The position numbers were made by a program, and so were the translations under genes. A stretch of 64,000 bases of DNA from Onchocerca lupi. Its lineage: Eukaryota; Nematoda; Chromadorea; Rhabditida; Onchocercidae. The stretch's first letter is position 1, and each line of letters starts with the position of its first letter. The notes under the pieces are model-generated. The model saw only the letters and a program-made list of their open reading frames with translations. It was not told where the DNA came from and ran no database searches. This document shows positions 1 through 13,138 of the stretch, piece after piece. The DNA is taken from positions 1 to 64,000 of the forward strand of contig JAOVVO010000481.1 of the NCBI GenBank assembly GCA_028564675.1, read 5' to 3'.

Positions 1-1765
1 CCATGTGCAATTCTTCCATTGTTTTACATCTCTCGAAATTCATTAAAAGGAACGACCGAGTTCTCTTTAATAAGCTTCATACACCACTTCTGATTAATGT
101 AGCTTTCCGTAGCAGACAAGAGATATCTTGGAAATCAACCCAGCAAGCTCAATTCAGGATTTAAAGACTACAGAACTAGAGCAACTGGACCAGAAGTCAC
201 AAGTCTTGAAGAATTCATTATGCAACCGCGTGATATCATCACCCACTCCAAGTCGCGGCATGAAAAACATGATCCTAGCTAACTATAGTTCTCGGACATG
301 CCTTAGTTGCTAAAATTCTAAGTCATGTTAGTAGTGTGATGACAGGTGATCATATGGATGCGATATCATCCCTTCGGAAGTTAAGACCATAAACAAAGCA
401 AATGGGTAGAAAAGAGAAAACTCTATCCTGTCTGACTAATCGCTTATGGACAAGTATTCCACTTTGTTAACTCATTGATTTAAAAATAAAATTTTAGTAA
501 AATCAGAAGTCGGAATTAAGTTTGCAAGAAGGAAGATGATGTACAGCACGAAATAAATATTGCAATGCTAGGTCGAATAGCCATAAGTTTTCATAAGTCT
601 CACAGCTTTGAAAATCAACTATCCATACTTTTAAACTACGCGTGTAACATCTTAAGCTTGATCTATTCACAGAACCATTTCATCATTATAAGTTCCAACT
701 TTCGAAATTTCCAGCTCATTTTGACCCTTAAGTTGGCCTAAGGGACGAACTGGAAATCCCTGAGTCCTTTAACGGTTAATGTACACAAACAATTCGGGCT
801 GACCAAAACAATGAAGGTATGAATTACTCTCTTCCCCCGATAATTACTGAAAAAACAAATAAGGTGGCTCATATACAGTAATTATATGAAGTAATCTGTA
901 CAAAAAAATTGGATGATCTAAATATTTAATTCAGTAAGTGAAAAACAGCACATTATGATTACCCCGGAATGGATCTGGGATTTTGCATCATTTCAGTTCA
1001 TAGATGTATTACATACAGATCCACTACTGCGCAAGAAATATCTTTAAGAAAATGGTTATAAAAATTACATGTTGAAGGCACTATCTTCAAGTTGGGTTGG
1101 TTAAATCCAGCAAAAAAGAGTAACTACTTTGAAGCAAATCAGATGAATTTAAACAAATACTGCAAATGCTTTTTGAGAGCACTGCTATAAAGTACAACAA
1201 AACAAGTAAAAGAAACATCTTAGCACACAGTGGCATAAGACAAAATTTGTTAATAGTGGTGAATAGGAGGACACTATTTGCAATAATTTTCTTGAGTTAA
1301 AATTTTAAAATCAAAATTTCATGTCGCAAAAAAACTAAAGCCATCATTCTGCAAGCAACTTTTAGTATATTTTTCATGCCTTTGAGAAATTTAGGAATAT
1401 TAAAATCGAATGCCTGAATCAAGCAAACCATATGTGAGTGTCAAAATCAGTAATGCACAATGAATATGATTGAAATCAGTTGAATCAACATAATGCATCT
1501 CTCTTAAACCAAAAATTAGGGAAATTTTTTTATTTAAAAGATAAAAAGAAAAGCCCTTCATTCAAAATATTTGTTGAAGTTAGCATATTCTGCAGAAATT
1601 CCCAAGTAATCGCAAATTCCATGACAAATTCATGTCACCAATAATTTTGAAACAGAGTAGCAAAACCGAAGAACTTTCCGATAACAGACCACTGTTAATA
1701 TATTTTAGTTTTCAGTACTAGTACAAAGTGCAAAACAAACAGTTGCACAGACGGAAATGCAAATA
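1..1765. other. 3' flank of the tetraspanin gene, no gene seen
   Basis: AT-rich DNA beyond the stop codon of the minus-strand tetraspanin. Short open frames here (for example 128-313, which has no ATG) show no family motif. I see no RNA gene or repeat. Part of it is probably 3' UTR of the tetraspanin. Confidence 0.5.
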
Positions 1766-4700
1766 TTAGACAACAGGTTCATAGCTTACAAGATCAGATT
1801 GCTCCAAAACCCACTGCTGTGTCCGATTTTCGGTTGTCGTCTTGGGTGCTGAAGCGATAGTCACTGAGCGTCTTCGTTGCTTCTGTTTGTTGGGAAGGGC
1901 TGCTGTTGATGTTCCTGGAAGGTGTCATAAGATTATAGATTTCATAACTTCAAACGATGAACTCATTCAAGGTCTCACTTTCTTACCTACAAGTCAATCG
2001 ATATTGTCCTAATACATTGCTCTCATTCGAAATTTGTTGTTGAGGTTTTCAGGATCAGAAAAGCTCAGAAGTTAGAAATAGCTGGTTCCGCAGTACAAAT
2101 AGACCAATGAGTTGGATTTCGCCAGGAAGTTTGAATAGTTAGAAAGAACAGAAGCTCGGGAAGTTAAGGAAATCAACCCTTTGAGTAACAACTGACCCAA
2201 TAATGACTTAGGGGGTCATTGGTCCTTTTTCGATTTCTTTCTATCATATCCACTGCAGCAATATATAATCTTGGAAATACTTCAATAATATTTATCCGGA
2301 ATTGTTGAGAAAAAAATTTATTTAATGTACAATGATTATATGTAAATTTCGGTTGGGACTCCTAGGACATGAGCAGGACAATAAAAACAGTAAGCGTTTG
2401 TTAATGAAAAGGAAGTATTCCGCCGTAAGTCTCTCCTTTCGTCGTATCTCTACTTGAAAGAAAAAAATTCAGAATGAATTTTATTCATACAGGAGATCCA
2501 GAAAGCGATAATATAAATGTTGTAGAAAAAAAAAAAACATTCACCATTCGGTATCCTTTGGTGCTGGCTTATTGCCGAGGATGATGTTTGCACGATGTGC
2601 TTCGATGGTGAATTACTTGTTGGTCGACAGTGTTTTCGATGTCGTCTTACTTCACCATTCTGTGGAGAAGGCTCATGAGGAAGTACTGTTGGTGGAGACT
2701 GCGGAAATTTTGCTAAATTTAAAACAGGAAGTTTCTTTTCTGGTTGAACAACTACAGATGATCGTGGTGGCTCTGTTACTTTGGCAGATTCCATTCCAAG
2801 CTAAAATTTAGAAATCTTTCCTTCTTTTATTTCTAGTAATAAACAAATTTGAAGACCTAAATTTGAAACTAAATATTTATTGAATTCAACAAAATATTTA
2901 TCACTTCCTTATTTAATTATCTCAGTTTTCTAAAATACTTTATAATTATCTGTTTTCTAAAATACTTTACCTGAACATTCATTCTGTTAGGCCTCTGGAG
3001 AGATGGTGATTAAACTTTATCGAATTAAAGCAGAAAATATATTCTAAAAGCAATCTAAAGATATCCCATTACGATATATTAAATGAGAATCACGAGACTA
3101 AAACAACCGACAGTTTATTCAGCAAAGGGGTTGGCTAACTGAAATCGATTGTTCGATCTTTCTTTGTTTCTTTCTTGACATTCAAATGGTTTAATTACTT
3201 AACAAATTTCATTGGAATTCGGAGAATGTTCAGTGTCTATTAAAAATATAGTGTTCATTCAAATATTTTGATTTATTTCAAGCATGTAAAGAGTCAAATT
3301 TATTTTAAGCATGTAAAGAATTTTAAAGGCTTTATACATGACTATCTGTAGCACATAATTTTTATCTTCAAGATCTCTGAACATTCAGTGGAATTTGTTT
3401 TTTTACGATAAACTTTGCTGGAGAGCCATAATTCTCGCCTGCTTCTTTAACTAGTGGAACTATGGGATGAGAATATTGGGATGAACACGATATTTTTAAT
3501 AGACACTGAACATTTTCCGAATTCTAATGAAATTTATTAAGCAATTAAAACATTTGAAATGTCAAGAAAGAAACAAAGAAAGATCAAACAATAACTGCTT
3601 CGAAATATTTTAATCGAATTGTGAATCTGATAAAAAAACCGACGAACATCGATGGCAGTTGTACTACCGTCCGAAGTTTGACTCGTACTATGCCGTAGAG
3701 CACCGGTAGAACGTTTGGGTTCATTGGCAGTAATTGTTATGGCAGTTGTATATGGGTCACGGAAACGAATTCTTTCATTGCGTCTACGACGCCGTTCGCA
3801 ACGACGAGCTTCACGTTCTAGCAAATATCGTTGGTGATCGATTTGTTTGGCCAAGATATTTGATAAACATACTGATATGCACTGCAAATAAATGATGCAA
3901 CTGCTGTAATAGGAAGGAAATATTTGGATATGTTTCATGCAGCTTTTGAGAAGAGCAGAGCCTCAAAATAGAACACTGATTGCTTTCCAAATTTATGCCT
4001 TCTCGAATTAACACTTTTACAGAAATAAGCTGGAAGAAATCTCTGCAATAATTCAATTCTTTTCATAAGGAAAACACACAACAGGAATAATGATGATGGT
4101 GACAGCGGCACCGACATGTATGGCATGACTTTCGAAAAGTATCCGCAAAGGTTGCAGACATCCGCGTGTATGCAAATCAGCTTCCAGCTCTTGAGGTCGT
4201 TTTGTTTGTGCATTCTGCCAACATTGCAATGACCGCATCGCTGGTAATAAAGGATTGGTAGAACCAGCGGCTGCTTCCGATACCTGCTATTTTTTCTCAA
4301 TGAGGTTATTCGTAAAGTAAGATTAATGTTTTGGTATAAAAGTGACCAACATATGATATCAAATATTATTCTCTCTCACTGAAGCATAAATCTCTTTAAC
4401 TGCATAAAAACGCGCAAAACTTCTCCTTCTAATGGCTTAAGAATCAATGCAATTCAGCAAAATTTTAAATCTTTTCCGTTGTGATTGAGGAAAATAATTG
4501 GCAAACTGGAAACAACTTTTAATAATTTGCATTAGAAGTACTCTCAACATGAAATATTTATTATGAGTTTTGAAAAATACTCTGTTAGAATCCAAAATTT
4601 ACCACAGATCGTTTGCAGCAGCTGAATGGTACACCACATTTTTCTGGATAAGGATTTGTTGAATTGCAATTAAACTGATCCGAGAGCTGCCAATCTCGAT

Positions 4701-6768
4701 AACCTTGTGAAGTTGATGATACACCGCAACATTCAAGCTGCAACGTCAAGCTTGGATCATTGGGACCTGATAGGGGGGTCGATACATAGACTTAATATCT
4801 CTCGTCTTTTTTTTTTCGCACATAGATTGATTTCTTTAGTAGTTAAAAATCTGAATATGCGAATTAAATTCGGGAACGCTTTAGCAATTTTTATAAAGAT
4901 ACCAATGCAACTATTGCAACTGTTGCCAGTCTTTTATACATTTTTCCATATTGTTAGGCAGACTAGTATAGCTATGCCCAATAACTTAACGCTTCTGAAC
5001 TGCTTCAAAACTCTACAATTTACTTGCAAGGTGTCTTTAAGCAAAAAAATTGCCATACATCTTTTTCCATTACTTCCTAAAGTTCAAATCTGTTTCGTTA
5101 TATCTACCGCATCCTCGTTTAATAACTGACACATTTTTTCTATACCATGATTATCAACTCCCACATTCCCAATATTGTAGCTTTTATGAATGATAAAACT
5201 TCCTTTTCATGAATCTTATTATAGTTGATGAGATTCCATCTATTTTTTCTTTAGCAAAATTCTTTAAGCTTTTTTGATAAAATATTCTTTTCACTGCGTA
5301 AGTTCCTCATTTTTTTCTTTTTTTTAAATTAAATTCAAGAGAAGTGGTATTTTCCTTTTCGCTTCCCTACATCAAATTCAGTACCACATTTTCTCAATTT
5401 GATGAATATGCTGCTAAGATTTCCATATAATCTAACTTAAAAAAATCTATTTAAAAATTTTTTTTTTGACTGATTAACTTCATCAGCAAAATTTGAGTCA
5501 GTTCCTATAAAATTTCCTGTCTGTTTTACTGAATGTATAATTTTCATGCGTTATTGTAATAAATTATTGAAATTGGAAGCACAACGCGAAAAACAAAAAA
5601 AGTTACCTGTTCTTGAATATAATCCACAAAATCAGCTAAATTTCTGTTGGTATGATAATTTTTAGCTGAGTAAATAAGTATACTGTGCGCCGAAAGACCT
5701 TCCGTTGTATCGGAATAGAATAATATAAATAATAAAAATGTGAGTATTACAATAACAATATAGCAGAAAAAAACACTGAGTGCAAACTGAAATTTTAGAA
5801 ATGGATTTTAAAAAATTATTGTAATAGATTTAACAGAAGTTTCGTTCTCATTGTACCATATTATAAATTGCTTAGAAAATTTTAATGCATGATTTGCTAA
5901 TCATAGTTTTTCTTCAAATCACACTGATCTGAAGATAAGCTATTATTATTAGATTTCAGTTATTCAAACGAGTTGAAAAAAACTTCATCTCTTCAAGAAG
6001 TTTAAAAAGAAAAGTGGTTGACCGTTTTGAGCAATGCAATATTATCTCTCAGAGCACCAAGGGATCCCATTAATGAAACAGTGCATATGGCAAGCCCAAT
6101 TATAGTAAGCACAACAGCCGGATTTAGGAATACATCCGCCCATTCAGCTATCGGTCGTGGATCCTTGATACACAAATATACGCCGAGTGCCAAACACGTC
6201 ACACCGATAAGCTGAAATCATAATTGCGGACTTGTTTGCGAAATCATAACTATTCATGATATACTGATTCGGAAGTCTAGACTAGTCCTGTAGTCTTTAG
6301 AATTGAATTAATAGTCCAAATTTTATGCCAGCTAGCTCAAAAGATTAAAACAAAGCTGACATCGTTTTATTCTACTTTGTGCTTTTTTACTTAGAAGATC
6401 TTTGGAATGAGCTTCAAACTCGAGAACCAGAATAATTTTATTTCATTTTCTTTTCCAACTTAAGGTTAAATCCTTTCATTTGCTTTGTTTACCAATTTGC
6501 CTTCTGATCTAAAATTATCAATAAATAGTTTGCAAATAAAACAAGTACCACACAAGTATATTAACGTACAAAGACTAAGAAATTGGCAATGAAACAGAGC
6601 CATTTGAGGGGTGCACAAATTTCTTGGCGTGGTTTACGTTTTTTCGGTTCGCTTAACAAATGTTTGCTACGGTTGTGATTGATGGCCGTCGGCTGCAGGC
6701 CAAAACGGCCGTACTCCACCGACGGCATCAGAAGGTGCTTTTCCTCCACTCCAACCAAAAATGTGAGC
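1766..6768 (-). CDS. TspanC8-type tetraspanin with long cytoplasmic tail
   Basis: Four-pass membrane scaffold. C8 tetraspanins are known to escort the metalloprotease ADAM10 and so affect Notch signalling; that role here is inferred from family. Exons: 6768-6570, 6211-6023, 5786-5607, 4737-4603, 4283-4080, 3881-3648, 2800-2545, 1914-1766; every junction keeps phase. From ATG 6728 it gives 501 residues. The frame is open back to an acceptor at 6768, so an unseen 5' exon may exist. TM1 is about 43-69, TM2 80-100, TM3 117-140 and TM4 268-300. The large loop has CCG at 179-181 and eight cysteines, including FNC, KCGVPFSCC, LQC and RGC, the C8 signature. The end of TM4 (SNILAKQI) resembles TSPAN33. 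About 200 residues follow TM4, first Arg-rich (RRCERRRRRNER) and then Ser/Thr/Pro-rich, far longer than the usual tail of under 30. Confidence 0.93.
3148..3592. repeat. Foldback (inverted-repeat) element in tetraspanin intron
   Basis: Arms of about 110 bp, 3148-3257 and 3482-3592, are imperfect reverse complements of each other (for example GATCTTTCTTTGTTTC against GAAACAAAGAAAGATC). They flank about 224 bp that holds two near-identical copies of a TTTATTT..AAGCATGTAAAG unit. It lies wholly in the intron between exons 3881-3648 and 2800-2545. No transposase frame is present. It looks like a MITE-type or foldback element; the family is unknown. Confidence 0.8.
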
Positions 6769-7285
6769 CTGAAAACAGACCAAATCTAATCATTTAAGTT
6801 TTAACATCAAAATTACTGGCTAAACGAGAAGGAAAATTAGATGATAATTTATGAATATGTTAAACAGGTTCGATTTCAAGGATGATGAGGAATGACGTTG
6901 ATGTCTAATTTTGACGTAGCAACATAATATTGTTTTGCTGTCGTTTTCAAACAATAAACACTTTGTTACTCCATTAGATTTGTATGTGTTTGTTTGTGTC
7001 TGCATGTGTTTAAATATAAGTATTGATTAGAAGTATTGAAGTTGATTTTTAAATGAACAAGTCATTAACCAGTTAGAAATATGACATATGAAACATTGAA
7101 ATTGATTCCCAATTCAATTCTCCTTGTTTCATCAAAATGTAAAATGCGTTCTTCACTTCATTGTCATTTAAGCTATTCGAACAATCAGATTGCTAAAACA
7201 TCGGAAATTCAAACTAGATGATTACATTTCTTACAAACTAAAAAAAAAAACTATGTATGATTAGAAGTACTGAAGTTGGTTACAC

Positions 7286-7764
7286 ATCTATAAAATATTG
7301 AAAAGACAACATCCCCCAGTTTGGAAGTTTTGAAACTGAAATTTTCTTTTAAAAAGCTCAGTTAGATAGTAAAGTTTGGAGTTTGGAACGCTGAGACTAG
7401 AAGTTGCAAAGTCGAAATAAATGAATGAATTGATTTTTCAGGCTTATTCATTCCAACGTCCACCTGCTTCAAGACAATTCAGAAAATAGCTTGCTAGCCA
7501 TTTCACAGCAGTCTTCAAGCAAATTGGTAATGAGTTGCTTCGATGATATCTGAAAGTAATGGAAGCTTATTGTCTGACACACAGATCATTTTGTGTGCAA
7601 GTTTGAAATAGACAACAAACAAGTTAATAAAAATACAACATACATACATAGACAGAGTTATAAATATATAGAGCTCTGTCTCATTATATATCTATGAAAT
7701 ATTGAAAAGACAACATCCCCCAGTTTGGAAGTTTTGAAATTGAAATTTTCTTTTAAGAAGCTCA
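7286..7764. repeat. Two direct copies of a 75-bp unit
   Basis: 7286-7360 and 7690-7764 are nearly identical (shared core includes GACAACATCCCCCAGTTTGG), with only a few substitutions. The 330 bp between them is not repeated. A weaker related piece (GATTAGAAGTATTGAAGTTG) occurs near 7025 and again near 7259. There is no reading frame. This is either an old segmental duplication or a pair of diverged element ends. Confidence 0.75.
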
Positions 7765-10700
7765 ATCTCTCGAACAGTAGAGGAATCTATTTTTTTCCAA
7801 CAGAAGCTATTGTTCCGCTAGAAATAGTAACCTAGAATATAGAGTCTTGACATCGCTATGCTCGATATGTTATGGCATCTTAGTACCATTCAAAGTAACA
7901 TTCCAAGATTTTCTAAACAAATTACAATTGAATATAGTGATGCGAATACCTGGTATAATTTTATCCCTATCACATATACATCATTTTATCAAATTCATTA
8001 AAATTGTAATTTAACAAACTTCAGCTGATCTATTTTTTGTAAAGATGAGGAATTTATTAACGAATAAAGAAATTTAAGGTAAAAGAGATCAAATTTTCTC
8101 TGAAAAAAATGCTTCAGAATCATTTAGAAGCATGTGTTGCGTCTTCTTGTTTGGGAAATGTCTTTTTTTGAGTGTCTTTGTGTTGAAGAACTGCTCTAAA
8201 CTCTCGCAAGTCAACACAAGACATTCATTCGGAAAATAAGAATAAAAATTTGGCTGCGAGGATTGTACAAAATTCAAACATGTATATTATCAGAAAACTT
8301 CGGAATGCTGAACAGGACTGTCTTGTAATTCAGAACATCTTCTCGCGAACGCATACTGAATAAAGTTATAAATTGATTCAACTGTCAATGATTAAGACTG
8401 CCTGAACTTGATTTGCGCACAGCGGCAATATTGTCTAGGCTAGGGAACTTCCGGCGTATCATGTTTCGTTTACTTAATCCTTGCCATTTCCACAGCAATG
8501 TTTAAGTCGCAAAATCGGAATCCATTTTCCAATATTACCAGGAAAATATGCGCAAATTGTCGGGTTTCGAAACTTTAAAAATAAACTCAAAGATCGCTTC
8601 TTCGAATTTCTATAATTTGAAGAGAACTTTCAAAATGGAAAGGAAAGTATTTTTTTTTTTTTTCGAGGCTATTTCTTCAAGCTTCCTAACAGAACATTTA
8701 CCATAAATCCTACAGATATGTTATTAAAGAATAGAAATCGCTCAGACGATTAGTAACAAGAATTGCGAGGGTTAACCTTTGCTCCAATTAAGACTCTGTT
8801 GCGTGAATTGTGAAAAAATTTGTCTTGAAAAGTTATATGAAAGGATGATGACCAAGTATGAACACTCTCTGATCATAAAACAGCTCAAATGTTTTCAATG
8901 CAGAAGCTTGAAGAGAAAACAGGCATATCCTAAATAATTACTCTTACGAGAAATTATATTCTGTACCGTAATAATAATATAATTTTTGGCCTCAGAAAAA
9001 CTTATTCAGTAGTTCGCAAATTGAAATAAGAAAACAAGTTAATGAGTGCTAATTATACGAAACAAATCGAATTTACAATGATTAATATATATAACGATTA
9101 GCACACTAAGACGATCGAATTTTGTCAAAAAACAATTTTGAATTAAGAGAGAAGTTTTATCGCAACTCTATAAAAGTCTCGAGCAGTGTTTAATACTAGA
9201 TTGAGATGCTAAGCTAATTCATTTCAAACTTAACGTGCTATGGTGTTTTTTTTTATTTCTTTGTTATTATAAGAGTAAAATATTCAGCAAAGAAGGCGGT
9301 GGGAACCTACATATGTCAAAGGAATTGATTTTAGACCGCCTCAATGCTTAAAAATTTTGGAAACTCGAAAAGCGAACCTACAAAACATTTGCTTTACTGT
9401 ATTCTCTGGAACTGAGTTATAAAAAAGACTGGGCTTTTGAAACAAAAATACTGTTGGATGCAACGCAAACAATGAAACAGAATCATACAGCTCTTTCCTG
9501 ATATATAATGAAACAAAGTTAAATAAAATGTGCATTTAAAAATTGGTGCAAAACCATCTAGATAAAGAAAAGAAAACGATAACATTGATGAAGCAATATT
9601 GTTGAAAAATTTAAAAAATTTGTTGGCTTGTAAAATTAAGCAAAAGATTGAAAGAACGGACAAAAGTAGACTATGATATAACGGATAGATAAAACTTTTT
9701 TCTTTGTGCTGCCAAAATACAAAGCAAGGTGAAAGGCATGTTTAGGAAAAAATGCCTTCCATTAGTAACACCCTAAAATTTTACTTCTTTTTTATCAAAT
9801 AAAACTGTAATTTTACATAAAATAAAGACGAGTCTTTTCTGACCAATTATCTACTTTTGCCATTTCTTTCTTTCTAAAGATTAATCTTTTGAAAATTTGT
9901 TCTCGTAAATTAAAATGGAGACACAAAGAGTAACAACAACACGAGTGTCTGCCCAGCACCAGTCAAAGAATCACTTTCTTACAAACATATTGAGATCATT
10001 CTGAGGAATAATACACAAACACGGACAAGGAACACGAATGATGGAAGTAGACAGAAAACAAAATCAGTTTTTTCAGGATCAATATGATGAAGGGCAACGA
10101 ACAAATTTTTTCTAGGTGAGTGCTGTAGTTAACCTCACCGATTTTTCAATAAATATAGTATTGAAAACTTTCTTAAATATCTTTGAATCAGCTAGAAAGA
10201 ATTCTTCGAAATTTACAGAACATGTACATAACAGCATAGAATCCAGTTGTAATGTAAAGTTTCAGGAAAATCGATAAAAGGAATTTAGAAATTTAATAAA
10301 AAGATGGACAATTTGAAGAACTGGCAAAATGAGAACAGGTTCCCAGAGAAAATAATTTTACTTTCCATAATTCCATAATCAAAACTACCGCAGGGTATTT
10401 TTGATAGGCTCCACAAAAAGAAATAATTTTATTCTACTGACTGTTGAATCTTTTTTTTTTCACTACATTGAAATTATCTAAATCTAATGTAAACGAAGTT
10501 ATTGCCAGATGTAAACAGAATTAGAAAAAATTACTAAAAAACTTCCAAACAATCTTGCTTGCCCATCCTTACTTCTTTTTTCTCTTTAATCAGTTTCACC
10601 AATTAGTTAATTACGATTTGCTGAAGAAATAAAAAATTAATAAAAAATTTGGAACATGATTGTTTGTAAGATTTCGGGAAAAATTCTGCCCTTCAAACTG

Positions 10701-11211
10701 AACTGGAAAAGGAACCAAAGAACTTTTAGGCTCTATATAATAACATTAGGCAAATTTATTCACTGCCGATATTGATATCCAAAATGAAGTAGAACTGCCT
10801 GAATTTGGAGACAGTCACTTCAGAATAGTGTTATCTTACAATATCACTATATTAGACAGAGTGTATGTACATGGCAATGTGGTTTGAAAGGCCAATTAAT
10901 CAACAGCAATGACATTCAACATCGAGTTTTCTCTCTCCCCGTCGCTTCCTCTCCGTATGGATCGCATATTTATAATTCTCAACAACTCTTGATGGATAGA
11001 TAAATATACAAACAGGCTGACCGATCAGCTAGAAAATAATTATGTATACCATCCCAAACAACTGATTCAAGCCTAAGTAGTCACTGAAGTGACAGTTCGG
11101 AAATGATTCGAATTGATGATGAAAAATCATTTTTTATAGACAGCGTGTATTTAAAGGACAGATGATAGTACAGAAGGCTATTCCGAAAAAAATCCTTTGC
11201 CGGTTTTCGAA
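7765..11211. other. Gene-poor AT-rich stretch
   Basis: About 3.4 kb with many stops in all frames and homopolymer runs. The open frames at 8089-8277 and 9394-9663 (minus) are AT-driven and match no family I know. The missing 5' exon of the C8 tetraspanin could lie here, because the exon at 6768 needs an upstream partner ending in phase 2. I could not identify one. Confidence 0.4.
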
Positions 11212-11455
11212 TCTCTATAAATAAAAATGTAAATGTTCGTTGTTTGTTTCTAAACAATGTTTCAAATTCTTCAGCGACTGATTTGAATTTTGATACAGCG
11301 TTGCATTAGAATCGGGGCGCGAACATTTACATTAGGCGCGTGTTGAAGAAAAATTCCAGAGGTTTAAGATTTTGAACAAACAAACATTTACATTTTTATT
11401 TATGTAGATAGACTAGCTGGATCCTGCCATGTTTTCCTTGGCTGGGTCCAGCTAG
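11212..11455 (+). mobile_element. Non-autonomous Helitron (244 bp)
   Basis: It starts TCTCTATAAATAAAAATG preceded by A and ends in CTAG followed by T, as expected for Helitron insertion between A and T. Just before the end is an imperfect hairpin, CTAGCTGGATCC paired with GGGTCCAGCTAG, typical of Helitron 3' termini. An inverted copy of the 5' terminal sequence (ACATTTACATTTTTATTTA) lies upstream of the hairpin, as in Helentron-type elements with short inverted ends. The same 5' end recurs at 49571 and 63750 in this window. It has no coding capacity. Confidence 0.82.
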
Positions 11456-12444
11456 TTATTAATAAAAACATCTGCTATATGTTTATCTATCACATCACTT
11501 TCAGAACGCTTGGATGATTTTTCTCAAATGATTCCAAGGTTCATAACTAGCCATAGTTTGAACTTCACACGGCTACTACAATGAATAACTCGACTTTCAT
11601 GTTCTTGGACTGATTATAAATCTTTAAACATGAGAAGAAAACTGGAGCTATAAAATGGATGCAAAGTTTTATGAATTTAAAAAAAATTCAAATAAAAGCT
11701 GATTTAGTTAAGGCATGAACAATTATAAGATTGAAGTGTAAGAAAAGACTGGAGATATTGTTTATTGCCGCCAACTTACTACAAGATGGGAAGAGGAAAC
11801 AGAAGAGAGGACTTTGGCGGGCAGTTGATTTGTAAGAACCAAATTGGAGCAGATGCAAAAAATAGCACACAGGTGTGGTTTAACTGGATTTTTGGTCGTA
11901 TAGAAGAGAGTGGTGAAAGAGAGGAGGAAGACTGGACTGTCCTCATTCCACATTTCCAGATGTCTTAGTTCCGAGAAAAGTTGATACTACTTCCCGACAT
12001 AGCACCACTATTTTAGTATAAGTTGGAATGCCAACTAACATCAAACAAAACTAATAAGAAAGCGAAAAGAAGCGAAATGTACGGCTTCATATGGCATGGT
12101 AGATGGAATGTTGTGTAAGTAGATGGGAGTTTTCAGCGAAATTCGATATTTCTTCTTCATTATTAATGGATTGACGACATAAAATATTGGCTTATTATCG
12201 GATAATGCCATCACAGTTCTTCCAGTTTATCAAATTATAACCATTATACCAAAATCATTTTGATCAAAGCCAAAGTTTGACTTGAGAAATTAAAGGAGAA
12301 AGAGAAATTTTCTGTTCTTCCTACCGAAACAGTTAAATTTCCCTTGCAACATTGTCTCTGCCAATGGACGAATTATATAGAAGAAATAAAAAAGCGATAC
12401 GACAAATGGAATTTTAAGAGAATAAACAATTGAAAAATAAACAG

Positions 12445-12546
12445 GGACAGAGCGGACCACCTCTTGGATACTACTTCGCATCCGATGACGAAATAATCGA
12501 TGACGATGGTGGGAACGACAACGACGACACCGAGAACGATGTATAA
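12445..12546 (+). CDS. Possible terminal exon with acidic C-terminus
   Basis: After an AATAAACAG acceptor, 33 codons are open to TAA in a composition unlike the surrounding noise: GPPLGYYFASDDEIIDDDGG, then an Asp/Asn run. Possible upstream exons on the same strand end at good donors (ATG 11786 to 11831, GTAAGA; 12063-12114, GTAAGT). However, 12114 ends in phase 2 and joins a different frame of this exon. The minus strand is also open here, with a Val/Ile-rich reading that is the expected shadow of Asp codons. I do not recognise the protein. Confidence 0.3.
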   Translation, partial: GQSGPPLGYYFASDDEIIDDDGGNDNDDTENDV

Positions 12547-13138
12547 GTGAACCAGGAACAAGAGCAGTACTGCAAACAATCACAGACAGATGCTTAGTAG
12601 CTTATGTGATTCATTGCTTGCAGAAAATTTTTCAAATTTTTGGCTTCATAAATTGACCAATCCATGAATGCATTGGAAATTCTCTGTAAATCAGCAAAGT
12701 TGTTTAATTCATTTACTCACATATCATATCAGAGAAACGGAAGTATGACGTTATTGTTTTCAATACAGTACTTATTCAAGACAGAGCGACAAAATAAAAC
12801 AAGGAGCTATTTTCTACTCAACAAATCGAAGATATCATATTTGCCGTATATATATGACAAATAATTTCATTTATGAGTCACGATGTAAAGTTCCACTCCT
12901 CTGCCCTTCTCCCTGCCTCCTTCATATCGAGAAAGAAAAAACCCAGTATTTGCAAATTTCAGTATGTCTTAAAATTTCTAAAAAAAATATTTCTTGTTCT
13001 TATTTGAACAGAGAACAAAGACTAAGGAAGCCAGCTGTTTGAAAGTGCTACCCTGGTAATAATTCAATTTAAACATCTTCAGAATTTATGGACAAATGTA
13101 TTGGATGATGAATCGATACAGTGCTTGTTAATAATATT

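Noticed and set aside
4707..5129. 140-codon plus-strand frame
   Set aside because: Overlaps a real tetraspanin exon on the opposite strand, starts without ATG and shows no motif. The debris idea is kept only as a finding.
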